Shown: positions 18,714 through 28,989 of the stretch, piece after piece | How the letters are laid out: each line of letters begins with the position of its first letter | Numbering within the stretch: position 1 is the stretch's first letter | NCBI RefSeq assembly: GCF_013178945.1 | Contig: NZ_JABFDM010000002.1 | Span: forward strand, 682,001 to 746,000 | Length of the DNA stretch: 64,000 nt | DNA from: Bradyrhizobium aeschynomenes | Lineage (GTDB): Bacteria; Pseudomonadota; Alphaproteobacteria; Rhizobiales; Xanthobacteraceae | Direction: 5' to 3' | Program-made: the position numbers and the translations under genes | The notes under the pieces: generated by a model | Told to the model about the DNA's origin: nothing | Seen by the model: the letters and a program-made list of their open reading frames with translations, nothing else | Databases searched by the model: none

Positions 18714-19748
18714 ATGGCGGCGGGCGCGAGCTTGGAACTGGTGAAGGTGACGAAGATGTACGGTCACGTCACCGCCGTCGACGCAATCGACCTGCGCATT
18801 CCCGCAGGCTCCTATTGCTGCCTGCTCGGCCCATCAGGCTGCGGCAAGACCTCGACCTTGCGCATGATCGCCGGACACGAGTCCGCGACCTCGGGCGACA
18901 TCATCGTCGGCGCGAAGAACGTCACCGAGCTGCCGCCTGCGGGCCGCGGCACTGCGATGATGTTCCAGTCCTACGCGCTGTTTCCGCATCTTTCCGTGAT
19001 CGACAACGTCGCCTTCGCGCTGAAGATGAAAGGCGTCTCGAAACCCGAGCGCCACGCACGGGCGCGCGAGCTGCTCGAGCTGGTGGACATGCAGAGCTAT
19101 GCCGGCCGCCTGCCGGCGCAGCTGTCCGGCGGCCAGCAGCAGCGCGTGGCGCTGGCGCGCGCACTGATCACCTCGCCGCAGATTCTGCTGCTCGACGAGC
19201 CCTTGTCGGCGCTCGATCCGTTCCTGCGCCTGCGGATGCGCGCCGAGCTGAAGCGGTTGCAGCGCGAACTCGGCCTGACCTTCATCCACGTCACCCATGG
19301 CCAGGACGAGGCGATGGCGCTGTCCGACCTCGTGGTGCTGATGAATGGCGGGCGCATCGAGCAGCAGGGCAGCCCGCGCGAGATCTTCAACCATCCGCGC
19401 ACCGAGTTCGCCGCCCGCTTCATCGGCGGCCACAACGTCATCCCGCTGAACGGCGACACCTTCGCGGTGCGCGTCGACCGCGTCCAGCTGAAGGCGCCGA
19501 ATGTTGCGATCGACGGGCCGGCAGTGCCGGGCACGATCAGCAAGATCGAATATCAGGGCACGTACGTGCTGGTGGCAGTCGCGACCGATGGCGGCCCCGA
19601 GATTTCGGCTCAGCTCAGCGACGACCAGTTCGATGCCGAGACGCACGTGATCGGCGAGCGCGTCGTCGTCACCTGGAATCCAGCCTACGCCGACACTCTG
19701 ACGCCCCGCCCTGCCGCAGCCGCGCCCGCTGCGGAGCTGGTCGCCTGA
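18714..19748 (+). CDS. Polyamine-type ABC transporter ATP-binding protein
   Basis: 344 residues from the ATG at 18714, chosen because of the GGAGGG just upstream; the frame above it is not protein-like. Walker A GPSGCGKTS, Q-loop (FQSYALFPHL), signature LSGGQQQRVALARAL and Walker B LLLDEPLSALD are intact, with a C-terminal TOBE-like domain (about 250-340). It resembles PotA/spermidine-putrescine and iron-type importer ATPases. It is the first gene of a four-gene operon with the binding protein and two permeases; the order ATPase, binding protein, permease, permease is typical for this subfamily. Confidence 0.88.
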   Translation: MAAGASLELVKVTKMYGHVTAVDAIDLRIPAGSYCCLLGPSGCGKTSTLRMIAGHESATSGDIIVGAKNVTELPPAGRGTAMMFQSYALFPHLSVIDNVAFALKMKGVSKPERHARARELLELVDMQSYAGRLPAQLSGGQQQRVALARALITSPQILLLDEPLSALDPFLRLRMRAELKRLQRELGLTFIHVTHGQDEAMALSDLVVLMNGGRIEQQGSPREIFNHPRTEFAARFIGGHNVIPLNGDTFAVRVDRVQLKAPNVAIDGPAVPGTISKIEYQGTYVLVAVATDGGPEISAQLSDDQFDAETHVIGERVVVTWNPAYADTLTPRPAAAAPAAELVA

Positions 19749-19787
19749 TTTTGTTTGCTCGTTGTTTCTTTCCTCAAGGAGATGATC

Positions 19788-21077
19788 ATGACTGATCGAT
19801 CGAAGAAGACCCCTATCAGCCGCCGCTCGCTGCTCAAGGGCGCGGCCGGCGTCGCCGGTCTCGCCGGCACGGGCACGCTGCTCAGCGCGCCCTACGTCCA
19901 CGCCGCCGACCCGAAGGTGCTGCGCTATCTCGGCACTGCCGTGAACGAGGGCGACGAGATCGCCAAGAAGTGCCTCGCCGACACCGGCATCAAGATCGAA
20001 TACATCACCGCGACGACTGATGACGTCACAAAGCGCGTCATCACCCAGCCGAACTCGTTCGACGTGCTCGACACCGAATATTTCTCGCTGAAGAAGCTGG
20101 TGCCGTCGGGCAACATCTTTCCGCTCGATGCGCGCAAGATCAAGGAGTTCAACAACATCACGCCCGTGTTCACCAAGGGCGAACTGCCGAACGGCAAGAA
20201 GATCGGCGGCCAGGGCACCGCGCCGTGGAAGGTGCTGTATCTCGACGGCCCGAACTCCAAGACCTTCTCGGCGACCCCGACCGAATACGTCACGCTGATT
20301 CCGACGGTCTACAACGCCGACACGCTCGGCATCCGCCCCGACCTGATCAAGCGCCCGATCTCGTCCTGGGCCGAGTTGCTCAATCCCGAATTCAAGGGCA
20401 AGGCCTCGATCCTCAACATCCCCTCGATCGGGATCATGGACGCCGCCCTCGTCGTCGAGGCGACCGGCCAGTACAAATATGCCGACAAGGGCAACATGAC
20501 CAAGGCCGAGATCGACCTGACCATGAAGGTGCTGACCGAGGCCAAGAAGGCCGGTCAGTTCCGCGCGTTCTGGAAGGACTTCAACGAGTCGGTCAACCTG
20601 ATGGCCTCGGGCGAGACCGTGATCCAGTCGATGTGGTCGCCGGCCGTCACCAAGGTGCGCTCGATGGGCATTCCCTGCGTGTTCCAGCCGCTGAAGGAAG
20701 GCTATCGCTCGTGGGCGTCGGGCTTCTGCGTCTCGAAGGCGGTGGGCGGCAGCCCGAAGCTCGACTGGGCCTATGAGTTCGTCAACTGGTACCTGTCCGG
20801 CTGGGCCGGCGCCTATCTCAACCGCCAGGGCTACTACTCGGCGGTGCTCTCCACCGCCAAGGCCAACATGACCGAGGACGAGTGGGGCTACTGGATGGAG
20901 GGCAAGCCGGCCAAGGCCGACATCAAGGCCCCGGACGGCACCCTGATGGAGAAGGCCGGTGCCGTGCGCGACGGCGGCTCCTACGACGACCGCATGGGCG
21001 GCGTGGTCTGCTGGAACGCGGTCATGGACGAGAACGACTACATGGTCCGCAAGTGGAACGAGTTCATCGCAGCTTGA
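19788..21077 (+). CDS. Tat-exported polyamine-type substrate-binding protein
   Basis: 429 residues; ATG at 19788 with AAGGAG seven bases upstream. ISRRSLLKGAAGVAGLAGTG is a textbook twin-arginine signal, cleaved near VHAAD. The mature part is a type II periplasmic binding fold of the spermidine/putrescine family (VLRYLGTAVNEGDEI..., FDVLDTEYFSLKKL, WAELLNPEFKGKASI, NESVNLMASGETVIQSMW). Twin-arginine export of a solute receptor is less common than Sec export and suggests folding before export. The substrate is probably a polyamine or related cationic amine, but this is not certain. Confidence 0.87.
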   Translation: MTDRSKKTPISRRSLLKGAAGVAGLAGTGTLLSAPYVHAADPKVLRYLGTAVNEGDEIAKKCLADTGIKIEYITATTDDVTKRVITQPNSFDVLDTEYFSLKKLVPSGNIFPLDARKIKEFNNITPVFTKGELPNGKKIGGQGTAPWKVLYLDGPNSKTFSATPTEYVTLIPTVYNADTLGIRPDLIKRPISSWAELLNPEFKGKASILNIPSIGIMDAALVVEATGQYKYADKGNMTKAEIDLTMKVLTEAKKAGQFRAFWKDFNESVNLMASGETVIQSMWSPAVTKVRSMGIPCVFQPLKEGYRSWASGFCVSKAVGGSPKLDWAYEFVNWYLSGWAGAYLNRQGYYSAVLSTAKANMTEDEWGYWMEGKPAKADIKAPDGTLMEKAGAVRDGGSYDDRMGGVVCWNAVMDENDYMVRKWNEFIAA

Positions 21078-21165
21078 TCTGATCAGCCATGCTGCCGCGC
21101 CCATGCTGTCATGGGCGCGGCAGACATTTCCAGCGCCCAGCATCCGCATCGACAGGTTTTCGCCC

Positions 21166-22101
21166 GTGGCCGTGACGATCGACAATTCGCCCGACACCAT
21201 AGCTCCGGCGGACAGCGGCTTGCGCAGGCTCGCCATGCGCTCGATCGCCTGGCTTCAAGCCGGCCCGATGATGCTGGTGTTCGCGCTGTTCTTCCTGCTG
21301 CCGCTGGTGCTCGTCGTCATCGTCAGCGTCTGGGATTATAACGAATATGAGATGATTCCGGCGCTCAGCTTCCGCGGCTATACGGACACGTTCGAGGGTT
21401 GCGTCGCCAATCTGCCCGAGCTGTGCACGATCCTGAAGACCTATCTGAAGACGCTGAAGCTGTGCCTGCTCACCTGGGGCCTGACGCTCCTGATCGGCTT
21501 CTGGGTCGCCTATTTCCTCGCCTTCCACGTGCGCAGCAAGACCTGGCAGATCGTTCTGTCGCTGTTGTGCACGATCCCGTTCTGGACCTCCAATGTGATC
21601 CGCATGATCGCCTGGATCCCGCTGCTCGGCCGCAACGGCCTCGTCAACCAGGGGCTCGTCGGCGCAGGATTCGTCAACAAGCCGATCGAATGGCTGCTGT
21701 TCTCGGAATTTTCCGTGGTGCTGGCGCTGGTGCACCTGTTCACCTTCTTCATGGTGGTGCCGATCTTCAATTCGATGATCCGCATCGACAAGCGCCTGAT
21801 CGAGGCGGCCTATGATGCCGGCGCCTCCGGCTGGCAGACGCTGGTCAACATCGTCATCCCCCTGTCGAAGCCCGGCATCGTGATCGGCTCGATCTTCGTC
21901 ATCACCATCGTGATGGGCGATTTCGTCACCATCGGCGTGATGGGCGGCCAGCAGATCGCCTCCGCCGGCAAGATCATCGAGGCGCGCCTGTCGGCGCTGC
22001 AGTTCCCGGCTGCCGCGGCGAACGCCGTGATCCTGCTCGGCATCACCATCATCATCATCTCCGCGCTGACGCGGATCGTCGACGTGCGCAAGGAGCTCTG
22101 A
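21166..22101 (+). CDS. ABC transporter permease (PotB type)
   Basis: About 311 residues; the start is uncertain between GTG codons at 21166 and 21172 and an ATG at 21226 (MRSIAWLQ). Six membrane helices can be traced, beginning MMLVFALFFLLPLVLVVIVSVW, and the EAA loop (EAAYDAGASGWQTLVNIVIPLSKPG) that docks on the ATPase is intact. It belongs to the polyamine/sulfate-type permease family. The start of the next permease follows three bases after its stop, so the two are translated together. Confidence 0.85.
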   Translation: MAVTIDNSPDTIAPADSGLRRLAMRSIAWLQAGPMMLVFALFFLLPLVLVVIVSVWDYNEYEMIPALSFRGYTDTFEGCVANLPELCTILKTYLKTLKLCLLTWGLTLLIGFWVAYFLAFHVRSKTWQIVLSLLCTIPFWTSNVIRMIAWIPLLGRNGLVNQGLVGAGFVNKPIEWLLFSEFSVVLALVHLFTFFMVVPIFNSMIRIDKRLIEAAYDAGASGWQTLVNIVIPLSKPGIVIGSIFVITIVMGDFVTIGVMGGQQIASAGKIIEARLSALQFPAAAANAVILLGITIIIISALTRIVDVRKEL

Positions 22102-22104
22102 GAG

Positions 22105-23007
22105 ATGGGAGACAAGCGCCCCCGCTCCTTCTACATCCTCGCGCTGTTCTTCACGGCCTATGTGCTGTTCCTGTACGGCCCGATGATCGCGATCTACATC
22201 CTGTCGTTCCAGGGCCCCGACGGCGGCCTGACGTTTCCGATGAACGGCGTATCGCTGACCTGGTTCGGCAAGGTGTTTTCCGGCGGCGGCATCGTCGACA
22301 TCGGCGCCGCCTTCAAGCGCTCGCTGGCGCTCGGCCTCGTCGTGATGGTGATCACCGTGGTGCTGTCCGTCGCCGCCGGCATGGCGTTCCGCAAGCCGTT
22401 CCGCGGCGCCTCGGTGCTGTTCTACACGGCCATCGCCAGCCTGATCATGCCGTCGATCATCACCTCGCTCGGCATCGCGCTGGAGTTCCGCCTGATCGAC
22501 GACTTCATCAACAAGCATGCCGCCGATTACGGCCTGGGCTGGCTGGCTGAGGGCCATACCACCGCGATGGGCCTGTTCACCTCGGGCTTAGGGGCACATC
22601 TCACCTGGACGCTGCCGTTCGGCCTTCTGATCATGTTCGCGATCTTCAACCGCTTCGACGGTCGGCTCGAAGAAGCCGCCCGCGACCTCGGCGCCACCCC
22701 CTGGCAGACCTTCCGCCACGTCGTGCTGCCGATCATCCTGCCCTCGGTGGTCGGCATCGGCCTGTTCGGCTTCACGCTGTCCTGGGACGAGCTCGCCCGC
22801 TCCAGCCAGGCCATCGGCTCGGTGAACACGCTGCCGCTGGAATTGCAGGGGCTGACGACGACGGTGACCAAGCCGGACATCTACGCGCTGGGCACACTGA
22901 CCTCGGCGGTGTCGTTCGTGGTGATCTTCGCCGCGTTGTCCGTGATCCTGGTGCTGCAGGCCCGCCAGCGCCGGCAGGGATCTGATGCGGGCAAGGGGAT
23001 GGTTTAG
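22105..23007 (+). CDS. ABC transporter permease (PotC type)
   Basis: 300 residues with six predicted membrane helices. The EAA-loop equivalent (EEAARDLGATPWQTFRHVVLPIILPS) is intact. It pairs with the preceding permease to make the transport channel. FTLSWDELARSSQAIGS near the C-terminus is typical of PotC-like subunits. Last gene of the four-gene operon; a dispersed repeat follows downstream. Confidence 0.86.
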   Translation: MGDKRPRSFYILALFFTAYVLFLYGPMIAIYILSFQGPDGGLTFPMNGVSLTWFGKVFSGGGIVDIGAAFKRSLALGLVVMVITVVLSVAAGMAFRKPFRGASVLFYTAIASLIMPSIITSLGIALEFRLIDDFINKHAADYGLGWLAEGHTTAMGLFTSGLGAHLTWTLPFGLLIMFAIFNRFDGRLEEAARDLGATPWQTFRHVVLPIILPSVVGIGLFGFTLSWDELARSSQAIGSVNTLPLELQGLTTTVTKPDIYALGTLTSAVSFVVIFAALSVILVLQARQRRQGSDAGKGMV

Positions 23008-23084
23008 GGGGCGGCCGTAGCTCGGCGTCGCGATCGCAAGGCGCGCCACGCGAAAGTAATCTAGATTTGTTGCTTGGCTGGCAT

Positions 23085-23211
23085 TCCTGGATTGCTTCGC
23101 TGCGCTCGCAATGACGGTTGTGGTTGGCACCGAACGTTCCTCATACTCCATCATCGCGAGCGCAGCGAAGCGATCCAGGAGCCGAAGAAAAGACCCTGGA
23201 TCGCGTTGCTA
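23085..23211. repeat. Dispersed repeat, family A (copy 1)
   Basis: Two inverted arms, one reading CTGGATTGCTTCGCTGCG near 23087 and the other GAGCGCAGCGAAGCGATC near 23158, followed by a partial third arm. It fills the 240-base gap between the permease gene and the convergent livF. The same arms recur at 32.6, 41.4, 47.7 and 61.9 kb. Confidence 0.8.
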
Positions 23212-23247
23212 CGACGACGCCGAAAGCGGCAGCGCAGTCCGATCCGA

Positions 23248-23935
<688 letters not shown>

Positions 23936-23952
<17 letters not shown>

Positions 23953-24667
23953 GGCGGTCTCCCAGATAGGCGGAAATGACTTTGGGATCGCGGACGACGT
24001 CCGTGGGCTTGCCTTCGATCAGCACCTTGCCGAGATCGAGCACGATGGCGCGGTCGACCAGCGGCATCACGATCTCCATGACGTGCTCCACCATCAGCAC
24101 CGTGATGCCGGTGTCGCGCACGCGTCGGACGAGCTCCACGCCCTTCTGCGATTCGACCGGCGTAAGCCCCGTCAGCACCTCGTCGAGCAGCAGGAGCTTC
24201 GGCTCGGTCGCAAGCGCCCGCGCCACTTCGAGCCGCCGCTTCTCCGACGGCACGAGATCGCTGGCCAGCACGTCGGCCCGAGCGCCGAGGCCGCAGAACT
24301 CCAGCACCTCGTGCGCCTTGCGCCTGGCGTCGCGCATGTGGGTGGTGCGCACCAGGGAGCCGACGATGACGTTCTCGATCACCGTCATGGTCTCGAAGCT
24401 CTTCACCACCTGGAAGGTGCGGCCGATGCCGCGCTGGCAGCGCTCGGCTGCCGGCAGCGCCGTGACGTCCTCGCCGTCGAAGATGATCTGGCCTTCGGTC
24501 GGCTTGAACGCGCCAGCGATCAGGTTGAACAAGGTCGACTTGCCGGCGCCGTTCGGACCGATCAGGCCGACGATCTCGCCGCGCCCGACCTTGATCGAGA
24601 CATCGGAGTTGGCCGTCAGTCCCGAGAAGCGCTGGGTGATGTTGCGGGTTTCCAACAGAGCCGTCAT
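23936..24667 (-). CDS. livG: Branched-chain amino acid-type ABC transporter ATP-binding protein (LivG type)
   Basis: 243 residues from the ATG at 24667 (MTALLETRNITQRFSG). Walker A GPNGAGKST, the LivG-specific GRTFQVVKSFETMTVIENV region and Walker B LLLLDEVLTGLTP are present. The signature loop reads LVPSEKRRLEVARAL rather than the common LSxGxxR/Q form (Leu-Ser-Gly-Gly replaced by Leu-Val-Pro-Ser), a subfamily variant worth noting. ATG overlaps the livM stop by four bases. Confidence 0.86.
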
Positions 24668-25668
24668 GACGCCACCGCCTCTCTGACCTGGTTGGCCGCC
24701 GGCTTGGGCTTGCGGGAGAACAGGCTGACCAGGCCTTGCGGCCGCGCCAGCGATATTGCGATGATCAGGCCGCCATAGACGATCAGATCGACGCCGCGGC
24801 CGGAGCCGCCGATATAAGAGCGGGTCAGCTCGGTGAGCGGGATCAGGATCGCCGCGCCAAGCAGCGGTCCCCAGAGGGTGCCGATGCCGCCCAGCACGGC
24901 CGGAAGCGCCATCAGCAGCGAGAACTGAAATCCCATCACGCTTTCGGGGTCGATGTAGCTGACGAACTGCGCATAGAAGCTGCCGCCGATCGCGACCAGG
25001 AAGGCCGACACGGCTGCGGCACCCATCTTGGAGTTGAACACGTCGACGCCCAGGCTCTCGGCCGCGATCGGATTGTCCTTCACCGCGCGCCACCAGTAAC
25101 CCCACTTCGAATCTTCCAGCCACCAGGTGACGAACCAGGCGACGCAGGCGAGCGCCAGCGCGAAGTAGAAGTATGGCAGCTTGGAGCGCGTGAACTGGAA
25201 CGTCACCCAGGAGTCGCGTCGCACCGGGATATCGATGCCGAGCGCAGCGCCGGCCCAGTCCCAATTGTGGAACAGCAGTAGCGTGATCTCGGCGATGACG
25301 ATGGTGGCGATCACGAAGTAATGGCCGCCGAGGCGGAAGCAGGGATAGCCGAGCGCCATCGCGATGATGGCGGACAGCACGCCGCCGGAGAGCATGCCGA
25401 ACCACGGCAGCACACCGAACTTGGTGAACAGGATCGCGGTCGTGTAGGCCCCGAGGCCGAAATAGAGCGCATGCCCGAGCGAGATCTGGCCGCAATAGCC
25501 GGACAGGATGTTCCAGCTCTGCGACAGCGCCCCATACATCAGGGTCAGCACCATGATGTTCTGGACGTAGACGTCCTTGACGAACATCGGCACGACGGCT
25601 GCGATGGCCGTGAGGAAGGCGGCGACGACGAGGTCGCGCCGGCGACGTTGGATGAATGCCTTGTCCAT
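24664..25668 (-). CDS. livM: Branched-chain amino acid-type ABC transporter permease (LivM type)
   Basis: 334 residues from the ATG at 25668; longer in-frame extensions run antiparallel to nothing useful and overlap livH. Nine to ten membrane helices, with LivM hallmarks: GQISLGHALYFGLGAYTTA, AAESLGVDVFNSKMGAAAVSAFLVAIGGSFYA and GGIGTLWGPLLGA. The start shares one base with the livH stop (TGATG). Confidence 0.88.
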   Translation of the reverse strand: MDKAFIQRRRRDLVVAAFLTAIAAVVPMFVKDVYVQNIMVLTLMYGALSQSWNILSGYCGQISLGHALYFGLGAYTTAILFTKFGVLPWFGMLSGGVLSAIIAMALGYPCFRLGGHYFVIATIVIAEITLLLFHNWDWAGAALGIDIPVRRDSWVTFQFTRSKLPYFYFALALACVAWFVTWWLEDSKWGYWWRAVKDNPIAAESLGVDVFNSKMGAAAVSAFLVAIGGSFYAQFVSYIDPESVMGFQFSLLMALPAVLGGIGTLWGPLLGAAILIPLTELTRSYIGGSGRGVDLIVYGGLIIAISLARPQGLVSLFSRKPKPAANQVREAVAS

Positions 25669-26546
25669 CAGATCGATCCGAACAGGCCGCGCGGGCGGAC
25701 GAAAACAACGAGGAGGTAGACGCCGTAGATGCCGACGGTCTTCAGCGACGGCGGCAGGATCAGCGTGGTGATGGCCTCGACGAGGCCGACCACGATGCCG
25801 CCGGCAAAGGCCCCGAACACGCTGCCGAAGCCGCCGAGCGCCACCGTTACATAGGCGATGGTCGCGAACGAGGCGCCGACGTCCGGAAACACGTAGAAGA
25901 AGATCGCCATGACGGCACCGGCAAGGCCGACCAGCGCCGCACCGAGGCCCCAGCCGAGCGCGAACACCTTGTTCTTGTCGATGCCGACCAGCGCCACCGC
26001 GCCGGCATCCTCGCGCGTCGCCTCCAGCGCCCGGCCGAAATCGGTGCGGTGGATGAAGAAATACAGCCCTGCGAAGGCAGCGATCGCGATCAGCGCGCCG
26101 ATCAGTTGCGGCTGCGGCAGATAGATGCCGGCAATCGAGATCGTCTTGCCGCCCAGCCAGGAGTGCGGAATGCTGCGATAGTCCGGCGTGAAGAAGTACT
26201 GCGCGACGCCGCGCATCAGCACTGCGAGGCCGAAGGTGGAGAAGATCTGCACCATGCCGGTATTGGCCTTGGCCCTGACCGCAAATCTCACGATCAGGAG
26301 ATAGACCACCGCCCCGAATATGAACAATGCGGCGGCGACCAGTGGCGCCGACAACAGCGGATCGAGCGCGAAGAACGCGAACAGGAAGAAGGTCGCGTAC
26401 ATCGCGATCATCAGGAACTCGCCATGCGCGAAGTTCACGACGTCCATCAGGCCGAAGATGAGCGCCAGCCCCACGGCGATGAGGCCGTAGAGCAGGCCCA
26501 TCAACAGGCCGCTGGCCAGGCTTTGTATGATTGTTTCTGCTGTCAC
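25668..26546 (-). CDS. livH: Branched-chain amino acid-type ABC transporter permease (LivH type)
   Basis: 292 residues from the GTG at 26546 (VTAETIIQSLASGLLMGLLYGL), the point where family similarity begins; the further-upstream frame translates a dispersed repeat. LivH motifs are clear: GLALIFGLMDVVNFAHGEFLM, GRALEATREDAGAVALVGI and ALGGFGSVFGAFAGGIVVG. Eight or so membrane helices. It pairs with LivM. Confidence 0.87.
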   Translation of the reverse strand: MTAETIIQSLASGLLMGLLYGLIAVGLALIFGLMDVVNFAHGEFLMIAMYATFFLFAFFALDPLLSAPLVAAALFIFGAVVYLLIVRFAVRAKANTGMVQIFSTFGLAVLMRGVAQYFFTPDYRSIPHSWLGGKTISIAGIYLPQPQLIGALIAIAAFAGLYFFIHRTDFGRALEATREDAGAVALVGIDKNKVFALGWGLGAALVGLAGAVMAIFFYVFPDVGASFATIAYVTVALGGFGSVFGAFAGGIVVGLVEAITTLILPPSLKTVGIYGVYLLVVFVRPRGLFGSI

Positions 26547-26575
26547 AGACTTTGCCCCCACTCTCGATGTGACAC

Positions 26576-26672
26576 GGGATGTCGTCCTGGCGAAAGCCGG
26601 GATCCATAAACACGACTGTTCTACGTGGCAGGACGACGACCAATCGTCGTCCAACCACGGCCTCGGAGTATG
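26576..26672. repeat. Dispersed repeat, family F (CGCCGGGATCCATAA type)
   Basis: TCCTGGCGAAAGCCGGGATCCATAA near 26582 is a hairpin (CTGGC/GCCGG) with the GGATCCATAA tail seen again at 54.14 kb, followed by a second GACGACG/CGTCGTC hairpin. It lies in the 193-base livK-livH gap and may attenuate transcription after livK. Confidence 0.6.
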
Positions 26673-26739
26673 GGCCCCGGATCGATGACGCCACGCGCTC
26701 GCGCGCGTCGCGGCTCGTCCGGGACGACGCCGGAGATGC

Positions 26740-27990
26740 TTACTTCACCGGCATCGGCCAGATGGCGTCGGCGACGGCAGCCTGGGTCGGGAAGATGGTC
26801 ACGAACTTGCCGCCGACATATTGCAGCAGCACCGGATCGGCGTCGTTGTTCTGGCCGCTCTCGTCGAACTTCACGCGCTTCCACGGCATGATGGTCTGGG
26901 CGCCCGGCATGTCGGTCGCGGCCAGCGCGTCGCGGATCTTCTCGCCGTCGACGGACTTGGCGCGGTTGATGGCATCGGCCATCACGATCAGGCCCATGAA
27001 CTGGCGCGATGAGAAGTCGTTGAGGTCCTTGCCCGACTTGGCCTTGAACATGTCGTTGATCTTGCCGACCATCGGCCGCTTGGCGGCGAGGTCGAGCGAG
27101 AACGAGCCGCGCGAGATCACGCCTTCGAGCTTGTCGCCGACGGCGTCATACAGCGCCTTCTCGGAGAAGCCGGCGTCCTGCGCCACGATCGCATTCGGCT
27201 TGTAGCCGAGTTCGGCCATGGTCTTGACCAGCAGGATACCGTCCGTGGTGTAGCTCGACGGCATCAGAACGTCGGCATTGGCGGCCTTGAGCTGCTGCAC
27301 CTCGGCCGACAGCGACGGCGAGTTGGCGCGGTACTTGATGTCGGCGACGACCTTGTAGCCGCGCTCATTGGCGAGCTTGAGCTGGGCATTGCCGGAATCG
27401 GTGCCGAAGATGGTGTCCTCGTGGAACAGCGCCAGGGTCTCGATCTTGGTGCCCTTCTTCTTCATCGCATCGAAGAAGTCGAACATCGCCGCCGAGAACA
27501 TCTCGTCATGCGGCGCGGCGCGGAAATAATACTTCAGGCCGCGGCGATGCAGGCTCGGCGAGGAGTTGTCGGCCGACAGATACGGGATCTGGTAGCGTTC
27601 GCAGGTCTGGCTGGCAGTGACGGCCACGGCGCTCTGATAGGAGCCGATGATGGCCGACACCTTCTCCTGGGTGATCAGGCGCTCGGCCTCTGCGCGGCCC
27701 TTCTGCGGGTCGGCCTGGTGGTCGGCGAACACGAGCTTGAGCTTGGCGCCGCCGAGGCCCGGCAGGCCCTCGGTACGGGCAAGCGGCAGGTCGTAGTCAT
27801 ATTTGCCGTTGATGATCTCGGCGGCGGTTTCGAACGCGCGCTGTGCGTCGACGCCGATCTGGGCGCTGGCGCCCGAGAACGGATAGATGATGCCGATCTT
27901 CACTTCCGAGGCCTGGGCGCGGGCGGCGATCGGGCCGAGCGCGGCGGCGGCAGTGGCTCCAAGCAGGACGTTACGGCGTGTGATGGTCAT
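26740..27990 (-). CDS. livK: Tat-exported branched-chain amino acid-type substrate-binding protein
   Basis: 416 residues; ATG at 27990 with AGAGGAT upstream. ITRRNVLLGATAAAALG is a twin-arginine signal, cleaved near ARAQA. The mature part is a type I periplasmic binding fold (Peripla_BP_6): KIGIIYPFSGASAQIGVDAQRA, DHQADPQKGRAEAERLI, ALFHEDTIFGTDSG and the C-terminal GAQTIMPWKRVKFDESGQN. The ligand is uncertain. It stands second in the operon after the DUF1445 gene. Confidence 0.88.
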   Translation of the reverse strand: MTITRRNVLLGATAAAALGPIAARAQASEVKIGIIYPFSGASAQIGVDAQRAFETAAEIINGKYDYDLPLARTEGLPGLGGAKLKLVFADHQADPQKGRAEAERLITQEKVSAIIGSYQSAVAVTASQTCERYQIPYLSADNSSPSLHRRGLKYYFRAAPHDEMFSAAMFDFFDAMKKKGTKIETLALFHEDTIFGTDSGNAQLKLANERGYKVVADIKYRANSPSLSAEVQQLKAANADVLMPSSYTTDGILLVKTMAELGYKPNAIVAQDAGFSEKALYDAVGDKLEGVISRGSFSLDLAAKRPMVGKINDMFKAKSGKDLNDFSSRQFMGLIVMADAINRAKSVDGEKIRDALAATDMPGAQTIMPWKRVKFDESGQNNDADPVLLQYVGGKFVTIFPTQAAVADAIWPMPVK

Positions 27991-28057
27991 TGCGAGATCC
28001 TCTGGGGTAAACGACTGAGAGCGATAAGGCAGAAAACTCCGAGCGGTCCGGCGACGC

Positions 28058-28885
28058 TCAGAGGACGGCGAGGTCCTTGTTCTTGAGATCGGTGATCAGC
28101 ATCAGCCCCGGCGCGTGGGTGATGGCAAAGGGCAGCCTGGCTGCGGCGATGACCGCCTGCGGCGTCACACCACAGGCCCAGAACACCGGGATTTCGTCGG
28201 CGGCGACCGGCACGGGATCGCCATAGTCGGGCTTGTTGATGTCGGCAATGCCGATCTGGTCGGGATGGCCGAGATGCACCGGCGCGCCGTGCACGGCGGG
28301 AAAGCGCGTCGTAATCTGCACCGCGCGAATGGCCTGCGCCGGCTTGAACGGGCGCATCGATACCACCATGGGACCCGCGAACGGCCCGGATGGCGTGCAG
28401 GCGATCTTGGTGCGGTACATCGGCACGCGGCAACCCTGCTCGATGTGGCGGATCGGCAGACCATCGGCCATCAGCGCCTCTTCAAACGAGAACGAGCAGC
28501 CGAGCACGAAGGTGACGAGATCGTCGCGCCAGTGCGACAGGAGATCCGTCGGCTCCTCGACCATCTCGCCGTCGCGCCAGACGCGATAGCGCGGCACATC
28601 GGTGCGGATGTCCAGATCGGCGCCGAGCGCCGGGATATGCGGATTGCCCGGATCGGACATGCCGATGATCGGGCACGGTTTGGGATTGAGCTGGCAGAAG
28701 CGGTGGAAGGCGCCGGCGTATGCCTCGGGCAGGATCGCCAGGTTGCCCTGGACGAAGCCGTTGGCGACGCCCGCCGTGCTCCAGCCTTTGCCGGATCGAT
28801 AGTCCAGCCGCGCCTGATGGCTGGGGAGAAGCTCGGCCGCGGCGGCCGGTTGCTGCAGTGCCACAGAAACAGTCATGTGAGCCAT
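28058..28885 (-). CDS. DUF1445 / D-glutamate cyclase-like putative hydro-lyase
   Basis: 275 residues; the start is either the ATG at 28885 or that at 28876. It matches the YcsI/DUF1445 family: [66 protein letters not shown] and the C-terminal [12 protein letters not shown]...[13 protein letters not shown]. Family members are annotated as putative hydro-lyases, and a mammalian relative is a D-glutamate cyclase. It heads the operon with the LivKHMGF-type transporter and is divergent from a LysR gene and amidohydrolase, suggesting uptake and opening of an N-acylated or cyclic amino acid derivative. Confidence 0.82.
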   Translation of the reverse strand: MAHMTVSVALQQPAAAAELLPSHQARLDYRSGKGWSTAGVANGFVQGNLAILPEAYAGAFHRFCQLNPKPCPIIGMSDPGNPHIPALGADLDIRTDVPRYRVWRDGEMVEEPTDLLSHWRDDLVTFVLGCSFSFEEALMADGLPIRHIEQGCRVPMYRTKIACTPSGPFAGPMVVSMRPFKPAQAIRAVQITTRFPAVHGAPVHLGHPDQIGIADINKPDYGDPVPVAADEIPVFWACGVTPQAVIAAARLPFAITHAPGLMLITDLKNKDLAVL

Positions 28886-28954
28886 TTGCCTAATATCTCG
28901 ACAAACTCACTGAATATCAGCCATGCTATAAAGTCTAATCTTCATTTTTAATCA

Positions 28955-28977
28955 GGATCGATAAATCAAATTGATCC
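28955..28977. promoter_or_regulatory. Imperfect palindrome upstream of the LysR gene
   Basis: GGATCGAT (28955-28962) and ATTGATCC (28970-28977) pair at seven of eight positions around AAATCAA. It sits in an AT-rich stretch in the 104-base divergent promoter region and ends 12 bases before the LysR ATG, as expected of a LysR autoregulatory site. Confidence 0.4.
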
Positions 28978-28989
28978 GAGGCGGGCACG

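Noticed and set aside
18834..21236. 800-codon open frame antiparallel to the polyamine-type ABC genes
   Set aside because: Its sequence is His/Asp/Arg/Gln-rich low complexity, the usual mirror image of GC3-rich genes, while the other strand encodes clear ABC proteins.
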